Of a DNA stretch of 62,118 nt, positions 24,774-33,278 are shown piece after piece. The DNA is from Rhodothermales bacterium (lineage in GTDB: Bacteria > Bacteroidota > Rhodothermia > Rhodothermales > Bin80). The translations under genes were made by a program, and so were the position numbers. The notes beneath the pieces were generated by a model that saw only the letters and a program-made list of their open reading frames with translations, was not told where the DNA came from and searched no databases. The stretch is taken from NCBI GenBank assembly GCA_028278205.1, contig JANQES010000121.1, positions 1 through 62,118 on the forward strand. Direction: 5' to 3'. Positions within the stretch are counted from its first letter, which is position 1, and every line of letters begins with the position of its first letter.

Positions 24774-25586
24774 ATGGATTTAGGACTCCAAGACCGCGTT
24801 GCTTTTGTAGCCGGGGCCAGCAGTGGGCTCGGCCTGGCGGTGGCGGTGGCGCTGGCGCAGGAGGGTTGCCGTGTGGCCATCTGCTCGCGCGATGAAGACC
24901 GCCTGGCTGTGGCGGCTCGGAAGATCGCCTGGGAGGGCGGGACCAAGCCCAGCAACGTGCTGCCCGTCGTCTGCGACGTTACCGACGAGGCGCAAATCGA
25001 AGCCGCCGTCGAGCGGACGGTCGCGCAGTTCGGCGGGTTGCACATCATGATCACCAACGCCGGCGGCCCGCCTACCGGCTTTATCGACGACTTCGACGCC
25101 GACGCCTGGCGCGGCGGGCTCGAACTCAACCTGATGAGCACCATCAACCTGTGCCGCGCTGCGTTGCCGCACCTGCGCCGGGCTGCTGCCGCTGACGGCC
25201 ACGCTCGCATCCTGATGATCACCTCGGTGGCGGCCAAGCAGCCCGTGCCCAACCTCTACCTCTCGAACACGGCGCGGGCCGGCGTGCAAGGCTTCGCCAA
25301 GACGCTCTCCGAAGAACTGGGGCCGGCGGGCATCACGGTCAACACCATCCTGCCGGGCTTCACCCGCACCGACCGGCTCAAGCATTTCGTCACAGAGATC
25401 CAGGCACATTCAGATAAGACCAAAGCGCAGATCGAAGCCGGCTGGGCCGAGGCGAACGCGCTCAAACGCATCGGCGAGCCTGAAGAGTTTGCGGCGGCGG
25501 CGGTCTTCCTCGTCAGCGGCCCTGCCGCCTACATCACCGGCATTGCCTTCCCCGTGGACGGCGGGCGCATTAAGCATTTGCTCTAG
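24774..25586 (+). CDS. SDR-family oxidoreductase lacking the classical YxxxK
   Basis: This 270-residue Rossmann protein has the SDR cofactor motif GASSGLGLAVAVAL, with CSRDED after strand 2, which favours NADP. NAG appears as ITNAGGPPTGF. The catalytic serine region is ILMITSVAAKQPVPN. Where YxxxK is expected the sequence is SNTARAGVQGFAKTL, so tyrosine and lysine are replaced by serine and arginine. This substitution is known in an SDR subgroup close to the 3-oxoacyl-ACP reductases, so the gene is not necessarily inactive. The substrate is unknown. The stop codon TAG touches the first word of repeat D2. Confidence 0.88.
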   Translation: MDLGLQDRVAFVAGASSGLGLAVAVALAQEGCRVAICSRDEDRLAVAARKIAWEGGTKPSNVLPVVCDVTDEAQIEAAVERTVAQFGGLHIMITNAGGPPTGFIDDFDADAWRGGLELNLMSTINLCRAALPHLRRAAAADGHARILMITSVAAKQPVPNLYLSNTARAGVQGFAKTLSEELGPAGITVNTILPGFTRTDRLKHFVTEIQAHSDKTKAQIEAGWAEANALKRIGEPEEFAAAAVFLVSGPAAYITGIAFPVDGGRIKHLL

Positions 25587-25776
25587 TGTTTTGGTGTTTG
25601 CGTGTTGTGGTGTTTTAGTGTTATAGTGGTCTTTTGAAAATGCGAATTCAGCGTTGAAATAGAAAGCCGTTGAAAACAAGCTGAAAACGGCGAAAACCAT
25701 ACCTGCCAGGTTTTCAAAACCTGGCAGGTATACCCCCAATTCCCCAACCCTTAATTCGCATTACCACTATAACACC
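25585..25776. repeat. family D octad repeat D2 with nested palindromes
   Basis: Outer arms of GTGTTTTG/GTGTTATA words (25585-25629) and ACCACTATAACACCA (about 25762-25776) enclose a second pair, AATGCGAATT (25639-25648) and AATTCGCATT (25753-25762). These in turn enclose a perfect inverted repeat at 25699-25731. The whole is a hairpin inside a hairpin inside a hairpin. Confidence 0.8.
25699..25731. repeat. perfect 16-bp inverted repeat, REP-like
   Basis: The arms ATACCTGCCAGGTTTT and AAAACCTGGCAGGTAT are exact complements around a single C. It sits as an independent unit in the core of repeat D2. Confidence 0.85.
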
Positions 25777-25815
25777 AGAGCACTTTTCCTTCAACCTCAA
25801 CACACAGGCGCCCCC

Positions 25816-28800
25816 ATGATGGAAAAGAACACCCCGGGTCACGAACAAAAAAATCAAACTTCAAAAGACGGCGGTGGGGAGGAGCGTATCGAACCTCGTT
25901 CCAGCATGGGGCGGAGAGATTTTTTACAGGTTGGTTTGTTAGGCGTGGCGGCGGCTTCGTGCACCGGCGTCGGCCCGGTCGTCGGAGGCGATGGCGGCGA
26001 CGGCGAGCCGGGGCGTGGCGGCGGTGGAGGCGGGACGGCCCTGGAATCAGACGTTCCTGCCATTAAAGCCGGAGATCCGGAGACGTGGAACGAACCCTGG
26101 GTGTGGCGACCGAGCGATTGGCCGGGGCAACAGTTAGATCTTAACGTGGTCGAGAATCAGAACCCCGGCATCGCCGTGGGCCTGGGCAATCCCGGCTCGG
26201 TGCTTTTTAGCTACGGCGGCAACACCCCCGGCCCGACGATTCGCATGAAGGGCGACGAGACGCTCTTCGTCAAGCTGCGCAACCTGCTCGGCCAGGACTT
26301 TGGCCAGACCTTCGTCGGGCCGTTTCCGCACGACGCGCCCTCGCAGAGCATTCTGGACGCTGCGGCGGCGAAGGCCAGGGCGTTGGGCAACTATCGGGAG
26401 GATTTTTGCCTGGGTGAGCACACCAACGGCGTCCATTCCATCCGCGTGACGAACCTGCACACGCACGGCCTGCACGTCAGCCCCAGCCGCAACCCCGACG
26501 GCACCCACTCCGACAACGTCATCCTGCGCGTCTTGAGCCAGGCCGACTTCCGCCGTCGCGAACAAATAGGCGCCGAGGAATCCTGCCGCTTTTTACGCAA
26601 TCCCGAAGAACTCTACTTCGTGCGCGACGACGAGGTGGCCGGCGAGGCCAACTACGAGTTTCGCCTGGGCAACGTGCAGCGCAGGCTGATCGAGGAAGAG
26701 AACAAGCGGCGCCACGAGCAGGGCCTACCGCCGTTGCCGCCGCAGCCGCATCCGGCGGGCACCTTCTGGTATCACCCGCACGCGCACGGCGCCACGCACA
26801 ATCAGGTAGCCAGCGGCATGGCCGGCTTCCTGCTCGTCGAAGGCGACATCGAAGAGGCTATCAACCGGGTGCTGGTGGATTGGAACGACACCGAGCCGCC
26901 GCCCGATCCGTCGCTCAAAACCGGCCCGTACGACTACCGCGAGCGCCTGATGCTCATGCAGCGCGCGCTCAACCTCTCGGTGGATAAAGACGCCTCGAAG
27001 GCTTCGCCCGAACTGAGCAATCCCAACCCGTTCAACGTGCTCGTCAACGGCGGCAGCACGCCGACGGTCATCCAGATGCGGCCCGGCGCTATCGAGCGGT
27101 GGCGCGTGCTCAACGGCAGCGTCGATGGGCGCGGCTACAAGCGCTTCATGGTGGTCAAAGGCCAGTACACCGTGCAAAATGTCGACGGCAATCTCAAGAC
27201 GTTCGAAGTCAATGAGGACGGCCAGCTTACCAACCTCGCCGGCAAGCCCGACGAGCCGTTCACGCTGGCTGAGTTGAAAACGCTGGAATATCGAAAGCAG
27301 GATCTTTTCCAGCTTTCCATCGACGGCGTGACGTTGGTGAAACAGGAGACCGGGCAGCCGCCCACCTATTTCATCAACGATCTTTCGATGCAGGGTATCA
27401 AACCGAATACGTCGGGCGACAGCCCGGAGGACATGGTGGACAACCCGCTCTGGTCGTACGATCAGCGGTGCGAGGCGGGGCTTCGGAGACAGCTTCGCAG
27501 CCGCATTCCGAGGGTCCGAGAAGGCGCCGACCTGATGTGCCGGCTGACCAACGTCTGGCGGACGAAAGAGAGCGTCAAGGATTGCTTCGTGCGCTGGAAC
27601 GAGTTTTACATGGGGCCGGCCAACCGCACCGACGTCTTTTTCCAGGCGCCGCCCCTTTCGTCCAGCAGCCGGACGGTCAATAACGACGACGGCACGACGA
27701 CGACCTACGACGTCTACACCGTCTTTGCCCGCACCGTCGTCGTTCACAGCGACACCCCGCAGTTCGTGGCGCAGGCCAAGGTTAAGAACGAACCGCCGCC
27801 GGCGCCTTCGCCCGAAGACGTCATCATCGCCTACGTGCTCGTCCAACAGACGGCGGGCGAAGAGCCGATTGAGGCGGCCAACATGCGGGACTTGATGATG
27901 ACGCTGGAAGACGCGCTGCCGCCCGTCCAGCAATACCTCCATCCCATCCAGCCGGACGAATTGCAAGCTAAGGCCGAAGAAGCCGAGGCCCGTTCCGACG
28001 TGCAGACCGGCGATTTTCGCACGCGGCGCATCCTTTACTCCGGCTGGGGCCATCCCAGCATGCCGCTGGCGAGCACCTATCCGCTCACGCTCGATTCGCG
28101 GGGATCGACCGAATATCCCACGGCGCAGGCCTTCGTCGATTTCATCAACAGCGACCCGATGGTCACGTTCACGGTCGATGGGCAGACGAAGACCGAGCGC
28201 AAGCACGAAAACCTGATTTACGCCGAAAACCCGCCGGGCGCCGGTTTTTACGTGGCGATGCCGCCTGAAATCCGCACGATGGCCATCGGCTTCAACAATG
28301 CGCGCATCGAAGAGGAACGCCAGAAGGCGCCGCATCCCGACACGCGGCCTTTTCAGTATCCCCGGCTGCCGCGCAAGTTCGATCCTACCGATCCTTACCG
28401 CGCGCGGATGCTCGAAAACACAGCCGAAGAGTGGACGCTCTATAACCTCACCAACACGCTCTGGGGCAACACGACGACGGCCAAGAAAACCGTCAACGAT
28501 CCCGTCGATGCGAACAACGATCCGTTTAGCCCGGATTTCAAGCAGCCGCCGACGCAATACGGCAGCCATTACGTCGCTTTTCCGATTTCGCGGCAGGAGG
28601 GGCAGCAGCAGTTTCTCAAGGATCAGAACTTCGAACTCGTCAGCCGGGGCATCGACCATCCGTTCCACGTCCACCAGAATCCGTTCTGGGTGATGAGCAT
28701 CGAGATCCCCGACGAGACGGGCGCTCTGGTCAACATCCTCGACAGGCCGCGCTGGATGGATTCGATCTGGATCCCGCGCAACCGGGGCCGCATCGTGCTG

Positions 28801-29067
28801 CGGATGCGTTTTCCGGATTACGTGGGCGCGTATGTTCATCATTGCCACATCCTGCTGCACGAGGATAACGGCATGATGCACGTGATCGAGGCGACGCCGT
28901 TTGAAGACCAATCCAACTACCAGCCGGAAAAGCAACTGAATATCGCGCCTCGGCCCACGCCGCAGGAATCCTACACCATCAGCTATGCATTTTTCGACCC
29001 CGACGAGGCCACCGGACAACTCTATCCGGGCTTCGAGGTGACGCCGCCGGTGCCGCCCACGCCGTAG
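25816..29067 (+). CDS. very large Tat-exported multicopper oxidase
   Basis: This 1083-residue protein is about twice the size of a usual three-domain multicopper oxidase. The N-terminus has a twin-arginine signal (MGRRDFLQVGLLGVAAASC) that also ends in a lipobox-like cysteine, so it is probably a Tat lipoprotein; a Gly-rich linker follows. Copper ligands are in the right order: VTNLHTHGLHV (about residue 215), FWYHPHAHGATHN (about 322), HPFHVHQNPFW (about 948) and the type 1/type 3 motif VHHCHILLHEDNGMM (about 1010). The full set implies an active oxidase of phenols, metals or similar. The long insertions between the second and third motifs are unrecognised. It is a single gene with no copper-resistance neighbours. 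Confidence 0.92.
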   Translation: MMEKNTPGHEQKNQTSKDGGGEERIEPRSSMGRRDFLQVGLLGVAAASCTGVGPVVGGDGGDGEPGRGGGGGGTALESDVPAIKAGDPETWNEPWVWRPSDWPGQQLDLNVVENQNPGIAVGLGNPGSVLFSYGGNTPGPTIRMKGDETLFVKLRNLLGQDFGQTFVGPFPHDAPSQSILDAAAAKARALGNYREDFCLGEHTNGVHSIRVTNLHTHGLHVSPSRNPDGTHSDNVILRVLSQADFRRREQIGAEESCRFLRNPEELYFVRDDEVAGEANYEFRLGNVQRRLIEEENKRRHEQGLPPLPPQPHPAGTFWYHPHAHGATHNQVASGMAGFLLVEGDIEEAINRVLVDWNDTEPPPDPSLKTGPYDYRERLMLMQRALNLSVDKDASKASPELSNPNPFNVLVNGGSTPTVIQMRPGAIERWRVLNGSVDGRGYKRFMVVKGQYTVQNVDGNLKTFEVNEDGQLTNLAGKPDEPFTLAELKTLEYRKQDLFQLSIDGVTLVKQETGQPPTYFINDLSMQGIKPNTSGDSPEDMVDNPLWSYDQRCEAGLRRQLRSRIPRVREGADLMCRLTNVWRTKESVKDCFVRWNEFYMGPANRTDVFFQAPPLSSSSRTVNNDDGTTTTYDVYTVFARTVVVHSDTPQFVAQAKVKNEPPPAPSPEDVIIAYVLVQQTAGEEPIEAANMRDLMMTLEDALPPVQQYLHPIQPDELQAKAEEAEARSDVQTGDFRTRRILYSGWGHPSMPLASTYPLTLDSRGSTEYPTAQAFVDFINSDPMVTFTVDGQTKTERKHENLIYAENPPGAGFYVAMPPEIRTMAIGFNNARIEEERQKAPHPDTRPFQYPRLPRKFDPTDPYRARMLENTAEEWTLYNLTNTLWGNTTTAKKTVNDPVDANNDPFSPDFKQPPTQYGSHYVAFPISRQEGQQQFLKDQNFELVSRGIDHPFHVHQNPFWVMSIEIPDETGALVNILDRPRWMDSIWIPRNRGRIVLRMRFPDYVGAYVHHCHILLHEDNGMMHVIEATPFEDQSNYQPEKQLNIAPRPTPQESYTISYAFFDPDEATGQLYPGFEVTPPVPPTP

Positions 29068-29340
29068 GCCTCTATGACCGCGGTGGGGTCGTCGAAACGA
29101 TTCTCACGGAGACATGAGTCATGTTCACGACGTCGAGGGCGTGAAAACCGGAGCTTGAGGTGTTTTTTAGGTCTTTCTGAGAAAAACATGAGCTTTTCTT
29201 GAGGACGTCCGGGCACAGGGCGCAGTATCCTACCGGCACTCGAATTGTCCTGGTTGGACGATGGTCTGCGTGTCTATATTCATCGCGTCGCACAGCGTGT
29301 GTGATGGTCACTGTGCATCGAATCTAACGAGGTGCTACCG
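29068..29340. other. 273-bp intergenic region without gene or repeat family
   Basis: I see no family A-H words here, which is unusual for this window. There are small inverted repeats such as ATGAGTCAT and a T-run (GGTGTTTTTTAGG) that may end the oxidase transcript. The promoter of the next gene must lie in the right half. Confidence 0.4.
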
Positions 29341-29916
29341 ATGAAAAAGATTCTACAGATCCTTTTCGTGGGTGTGCTGGGCATCGCCGCGCTGGGTGTG
29401 GGCGCTTTGTTTCAGTCCGTAGCCGCGCAGGAGCAGTCCGCCGCCACCGACGCCGATAAAAAGGCGCGTCCTTGCGAGTACGACGAGCGCTTCCGCCAGT
29501 TCGATTTCTGGATCGGTCACTGGGAGGTGTCTACCGCTGCGGGGCAGGTGGCCGGCGCCAACAGGATCGAGAAAGGCGAGCAGGGCTGTATGCTGCTCGA
29601 ACGCTGGACGGGCGGTGGCGGCGGCAGCGGCACCAGCATCAATTACTACGATACGGCCAAAGGCAAGTGGGTGCAGGTCTGGGTAGCCTCCGCCGGCTAC
29701 TCCATCCGCATCGAAGGCGGCCTCGAAGACGGCAAGATGGTCCTGGTCGGAGAGATCTTCGGCCTCGACGGCAAGGCGCTCCCCTTCCGGGGCACCTGGA
29801 CGCCCCTGGACGACGGACGCGTTCGCCAGTTCTTCGAGCAGTCCAACGACAACGGCGAGACCTGGACGCCCTGGTTCGACGGCTACTACAAGCGGATTGA
29901 CGAGGCGGGTCAATAG
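29341..29916 (+). CDS. exported DUF1579-like protein
   Basis: This 191-residue protein has a signal peptide (MKKILQILFVGVLGIAALGV, cleaved after AA-Q). The mature part has the pattern of DUF1579-type beta-barrel proteins: FRQFDFWIGHWEVSTAAGQ, then LLERWTGGGGGSGTSINYYD, KWVQVWVASAGYSIRIEGGL and FRGTWTPLDDGRVRQFFEQS. This family resembles lipocalin-like barrels and is of unknown function. ATG 29341 follows the sequence ACGAGGTGCTACCG. It is probably monocistronic. Confidence 0.82.
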   Translation: MKKILQILFVGVLGIAALGVGALFQSVAAQEQSAATDADKKARPCEYDERFRQFDFWIGHWEVSTAAGQVAGANRIEKGEQGCMLLERWTGGGGGSGTSINYYDTAKGKWVQVWVASAGYSIRIEGGLEDGKMVLVGEIFGLDGKALPFRGTWTPLDDGRVRQFFEQSNDNGETWTPWFDGYYKRIDEAGQ

Positions 29917-29972
29917 ACCCCGCTGCTGATGCAAGAGGGTGCGTCCTGACGCCTGCTTCGTCTTTTCGGTTA

Positions 29973-30491
29973 TCACTCCGGCGAGGCCGTGTAGGCGTGC
30001 AACTCTTTCTTCAGCAACTGCCCCCAGACGGCATCGTACGGGTGGACCTGCTGCACGGCGTGGCCGGCACGATAGACGGGGCGGCCTTCGTTGGCCCACG
30101 CAAAGATAGACCCTTCGAGGTTGACGACGTTGATGAAACCGGCTTCGGCCAGCCGCGCTGCCATGGCCGCCGAGCGGTAGCCCACCGAGCAGTACGTCAC
30201 GATGGGCGTGTCGGGTGGAAGGTTCTGGAGCATCGCGAAGTCGCGCGTGTCGGGATCGATGCGGCGGGCGTTTTGGAGGTGGCTGACGGCGAATTCGTCT
30301 TCGGCGCGGACGTCGAGCAAGAGGGGGGCGGAGGCCGAACTCACCTGCCACGCCGCCAGCGAATCCGTCGAGACGTGGCGGACGTCGGGGTAGGTAGCCC
30401 GGATGGTTTTTTTGAGCATAGACCAACTCGGCGATTGCCCACAGCTTACCTGCGGGAGAACGAGGACGAGCAGCAGCGGCAGCTTTCTCAT
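29973..30491 (-). CDS. rhodanese-like lipoprotein
   Basis: This 172-residue protein has a lipoprotein signal (LLLVLVLPQVSC, cysteine at 17). It contains one rhodanese domain (about residues 40-150): LLLDVRAEDEFAVSHLQNAR, then the active loop IVTYCSVGYRSAAMAARLAE with its catalytic cysteine, and VVNLEGSIFAWANEGRPV. Rhodanese domains transfer sulfane sulfur; a periplasmic lipid-anchored version may act in thiol or sulfide handling. The start ATG directly abuts the left arm of repeat C2, so no native leader remains next to the gene. Confidence 0.92.
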   Translation of the reverse strand: MRKLPLLLVLVLPQVSCGQSPSWSMLKKTIRATYPDVRHVSTDSLAAWQVSSASAPLLLDVRAEDEFAVSHLQNARRIDPDTRDFAMLQNLPPDTPIVTYCSVGYRSAAMAARLAEAGFINVVNLEGSIFAWANEGRPVYRAGHAVQQVHPYDAVWGQLLKKELHAYTASPE

Positions 30492-30646
30492 TTTAGATTT
30501 TGGATTTTGGATTTTGGATTGGTCTCATCCGGCACCGTTTTCCCAACCGGAAAAACCACAGGCGTTCCAACCGGCGCGGCTTTTTCGTCTTCCTGAGCCG
30601 CTTTAGATCAACAATCCAAAATCCAAAATCTAAAATCCAAAATCCC
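30490..30646. repeat. family C heptad inverted repeat C2
   Basis: The left arm (30490-30521) and right arm (30611-30645) are TTTTGGA/AATCCAA heptads. The core begins GGTCTCATCCGGCACCG and ends AGATCAAC, the same ends as the C5 core. Inside are further inverted repeats built on AACCGG. Confidence 0.88.
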
Positions 30647-30729
30647 CAATAGTTCCAGGAACGGCACCTCCGGGGTTTCGTTGAAGTCGAACTTTTTTGA
30701 ACAGTTAACCATCTTTTTAGGGAAGAGCG

Positions 30730-31893
30730 ATGAGCAAGCATGGACGGGTGCTCGTGGCGATGAGCGGCGGGGTCGATTCCTCGGTGACGGCGGTGCTCTT
30801 GCGTGAGCAGGGCTACGAGGTCGTCGGCATCACCATGAAGACGTGGGATTATACCGGCAGCGGCGCGCGTACCGGCAAGGAAGTCGGTTGCTGCTCGCTG
30901 GAGTCGATGAACGACGCTCGCGCTGTGGCCCTCAAGCACGACTTCACGCACTTCATCGTCGATATCCGCGAAGAGTTCGGCGACTGGGTCATCGAGCGAT
31001 TTACGAAAGAATACCTGGCCGGGCGCACGCCTAACCCGTGCGTGCTCTGCAACACCCACATCAAGTGGGCCGCCCTCTTGCGTCGCGCCGACGACCTCGG
31101 CTGCGACTCCATCGCCACGGGCCATTACGCCTGCGTGCGCCACGACGACGCGCTCGACCGCTACGTCCTCTCACGGGGGCTCGATCTGAACAAGGATCAG
31201 AGCTATGCGTTGTGGGGGCTGCCGCAGGAGCACCTGGCGCGGTCTATCTTCCCGCTCGGCCAGTACACCAAGCCCCACATCCGCCAGATGGCCGCCGACT
31301 TCGACCTGATGCGCGTGGCCAACAAGCCCGATTCGTACGAGATCTGCTTTATCCCGGACAACGACTACCGCCGTTTTCTGAAGGACCGTGTCGAAGGTCT
31401 CGAAGCCGAGGTCGAGGGTGGGCCGTTCGTGCTGGAAGACGGCACCGTCGTGGGCGAGCATGCGGGGTATCCGTTTTATACCATCGGGCAACGGCACGGG
31501 CTGGGGCTGGCGCTCGGCTTTCCGATCTACGTCACGGCTATCGATCCGGAGACCAACACCGTCACCGTCGGCCCGCGCGAGGCGTTGTTGAAGCAGACGT
31601 TGACGGCGCGGCAGATCAACCTGATCAAGTATCCGGATCTGCGCGAAGAACGCCCGGCTACCGGCAAGATCCGCTACAAGGATGCCGGCGGCGCCTGCCT
31701 CGTCCGCCAGACCGCCGCCGACGTGCTGGAGGTAGCCTTTGCCGCGCCGCGCCGCGCCATCACGCCGGGCCAATCCGTCGTCCTTTATGAAGACGACGAC
31801 GTGCTCGCCGGCGGCTGGATCCACGCCGTCGATCAGCCGGATTTTGCGCTGGAGCTTCCGGTGTTGGGGCGTATTCCTGCATCGAACGAATAG
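30730..31893 (+). CDS. mnmA: tRNA-specific 2-thiouridylase MnmA
   Basis: This 387-residue enzyme thiolates U34 of tRNA-Lys, -Glu and -Gln, using ATP and persulfide sulfur. The PP-loop is VAMSGGVDSSVTAVLL. The first catalytic cysteine is in TPNPCVLCNTHIKW (residues 104/107) and the second in SYEICFIPDNDYRRF. LDLNKDQSYALWGL and FYTIGQRHGLGLALG are family hallmarks. The insertion YTGSGARTGKEVGCCSLESM matches the long-form enzymes with the tRNA-binding loop. Start ATG 30730 follows GGGAAGAGCG. The stop is followed at once by repeat D3. Confidence 0.97.
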   Translation: MSKHGRVLVAMSGGVDSSVTAVLLREQGYEVVGITMKTWDYTGSGARTGKEVGCCSLESMNDARAVALKHDFTHFIVDIREEFGDWVIERFTKEYLAGRTPNPCVLCNTHIKWAALLRRADDLGCDSIATGHYACVRHDDALDRYVLSRGLDLNKDQSYALWGLPQEHLARSIFPLGQYTKPHIRQMAADFDLMRVANKPDSYEICFIPDNDYRRFLKDRVEGLEAEVEGGPFVLEDGTVVGEHAGYPFYTIGQRHGLGLALGFPIYVTAIDPETNTVTVGPREALLKQTLTARQINLIKYPDLREERPATGKIRYKDAGGACLVRQTAADVLEVAFAAPRRAITPGQSVVLYEDDDVLAGGWIHAVDQPDFALELPVLGRIPASNE

Positions 31894-31968
31894 GGTGTTT
31901 GCGTGTTATAGTGTTTTGGTGTTTTAGTTCTTCTTTCTCAATCACTATAACACCATAACGCAACCACT
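31892..31968. repeat. family D octad inverted repeat D3
   Basis: It begins on the mnmA stop (TAGGGTGTTTGCGTGTTATA) and ends ATCACTATAACACCATAACG. The arms are inverted octads around a short T-rich loop. Confidence 0.82.
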
Positions 31969-31974
31969 TCAACC

Positions 31975-32325
31975 ATGCTTCGTGCCTTCGCCGTATGTGC
32001 CTTCGTCGCGCTGCTTGCCGCCACAGCCTGTTCCACCAACCCGCCGCCGGAAACCGTGACGCCGCCGTCTGAGACGCCCGATGACGCCGCGCCGGGGCAG
32101 GTGGCCGGTGTCGGGACGATTCAGTTTTTCGACCTCGAAGGCGGTTTCTACGGCCTCGTCGCCGACGACGGCGCCCGGTACGATCCGCTCAACCTCGACG
32201 AAGCGTTTCAGCAAGACGGCCTGCGCGTGCGGTTCCGCGCCCGGCTGCGCACCGGCGTGCTGACCATCCGCCAGTGGGGCAAACCCGTCGAGATCCTGGA
32301 GATGGCCCGGCTCGATGGGGAATAA
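31975..32325 (+). CDS. small lipoprotein, unknown function
   Basis: This 116-residue protein has a lipoprotein signal (FVALLAATAC, cysteine at 19), a Pro/Thr-rich linker and a compact domain of 70 residues with GTIQFFDLEGGFYGLVADDG then FQQDGLRVRFRARLRTGVLT. That pattern suggests a small OB-like beta-barrel as found in several short lipoproteins. The function is unknown. Repeats D3 and E2 lie on either side. Confidence 0.72.
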   Translation: MLRAFAVCAFVALLAATACSTNPPPETVTPPSETPDDAAPGQVAGVGTIQFFDLEGGFYGLVADDGARYDPLNLDEAFQQDGLRVRFRARLRTGVLTIRQWGKPVEILEMARLDGE

Positions 32326-32332
32326 CACGCGT

Positions 32333-32430
32333 GGGGGAAAGGGCGAAAAGGAGAGAGGGGGAAAGGGGGAATGGGAGAGAGGGGGACCAACACGAAGCGC
32401 AATGAAAAAGCCAATTCCCCCTTTCCCTCA
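32333..32430. repeat. family E octad repeat E2
   Basis: The left part is GGGGGAAA, GGGGGAAT and GGGAGAGA words (32333-32387). A shorter inverse arm (TTCCCCCTTTCCCTC) is at 32415-32429. Confidence 0.75.
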
Positions 32431-32460
32431 AACCGTAGAAAAAAACCCGCCAACTTTTTA

Positions 32461-32488
32461 TTGACGGCACCCTGTTTTTATGTACTTT
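32461..32488 (+). promoter_or_regulatory. possible promoter of the response regulator gene
   Basis: TTGACG (32461-32466) is followed after 16 bases by TACTTT (32483-32488), about 45 bases before the start codon. It is a fair sigma-70-like match; it is not known to be active. Confidence 0.35.
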
Positions 32489-32532
32489 ACAGGTACAGAC
32501 CGTCTGATGTCATTCAGCTTCACCCCTTTGCG

Positions 32533-33249
32533 ATGAGCAACCCATCACCCACCCCGCATCTTTTGATTATCGAAGATGATCCGCAGTTGAATGTCGGCCT
32601 TTCGATGTTTTTAGAGACCGAAGGCTTTCAGGTGGATCTGGCCGATGACGGAGACGAAGGGCTTCGGCTGGCCGTGTCGTTGCCCGGCTACGACCTGATC
32701 ATCCTCGATGCCAACCTGCCCGGACGCACCGGCTTCGAGGTGCTGCGCGAGATGCGGGTGCAAGGGGTCAGCACGCCGGTGCTGATGCTCACCGGCCTCG
32801 GCGCCCACGAAGACAAAATGCGCGGCTTCGAACTCGGCGCCGACGACTACCTGACCAAACCGTTCGCCACGGAAGTGCTGCTGGCGCGCATCAACGCCAT
32901 CGTGCGTCGCACCCAGGCCGTGCCCGAAGAGGCCATGGGCGTCTATCAGGTCGGCGGCCTTCTCGTCGATCTGCCCGCCGGCGCCGTCACCCGAGACGGC
33001 GAAGTGATGGATCTGACGGATCTGGAGTTCAAGTTGCTTCGCTACCTGATCTTGCACCGGGGCCGCACGGCCACGCGCGAGCAGATCCTGCGCGACGTCT
33101 GGCGCCTGCCCAGCACCGTCGAAACCCGCACCATCGACCGCCACGTCAACGCCCTGCGCAGCATCATGGACGGAGAAGACGAAGACACCTGGCCCATCAA
33201 AAGCGTCTACGGCATCGGCTACAAACTCGTCGATGTGGAAAGAATTTAA
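32533..33249 (+). CDS. OmpR/PhoB-type response regulator (first of a convergent pair)
   Basis: This 238-residue regulator has a receiver domain with the acidic pair in LLIIEDDPQL, the phospho-acceptor Asp59 in DLIILDANLPGRTGFEVL, and the switch residues in LMLTGLG and DYLTKPFA. A winged-helix DNA-binding domain follows (LTDLEFKLLRYLILHRGRTA, then TRTIDRHVNALRSIMD and IKSVYGIGYKLVD). No histidine kinase is encoded nearby, so the partner is unknown. I chose ATG 32533; the extension to 32371 is repeat E2. Its stop codon lies in a palindrome shared with the next gene. Confidence 0.94.
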   Translation: MSNPSPTPHLLIIEDDPQLNVGLSMFLETEGFQVDLADDGDEGLRLAVSLPGYDLIILDANLPGRTGFEVLREMRVQGVSTPVLMLTGLGAHEDKMRGFELGADDYLTKPFATEVLLARINAIVRRTQAVPEEAMGVYQVGGLLVDLPAGAVTRDGEVMDLTDLEFKLLRYLILHRGRTATREQILRDVWRLPSTVETRTIDRHVNALRSIMDGEDEDTWPIKSVYGIGYKLVDVERI

Positions 33250-33278
33250 TGCGTGACACGTCCGTGTCACGCATTAAA
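33245..33278. terminator. palindrome containing the stop codons of two convergent response regulators
   Basis: The arms TTTAATGCGTGACACG (33245-33260) and its exact complement (33263-33278) are separated by two bases. The TAA of the left gene (33247-33249) and the TGA of the right gene (33267-33269 on the minus strand) both fall in it. It should terminate both transcripts. Confidence 0.88.

Noticed and set aside
24117..25586. A biosynthetic gene cluster around the SDR and RidA genes
   Set aside because: There are no core biosynthetic enzymes nearby, and the genes are separated by repeats and face in different directions.
26725..29019. A 764-codon open frame on the minus strand, antisense to the multicopper oxidase
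   Set aside because: It is a shadow of GC-rich codon structure. The plus strand carries all copper-ligand motifs, and the antisense product is Arg/Val/His-rich with no recognisable domain.
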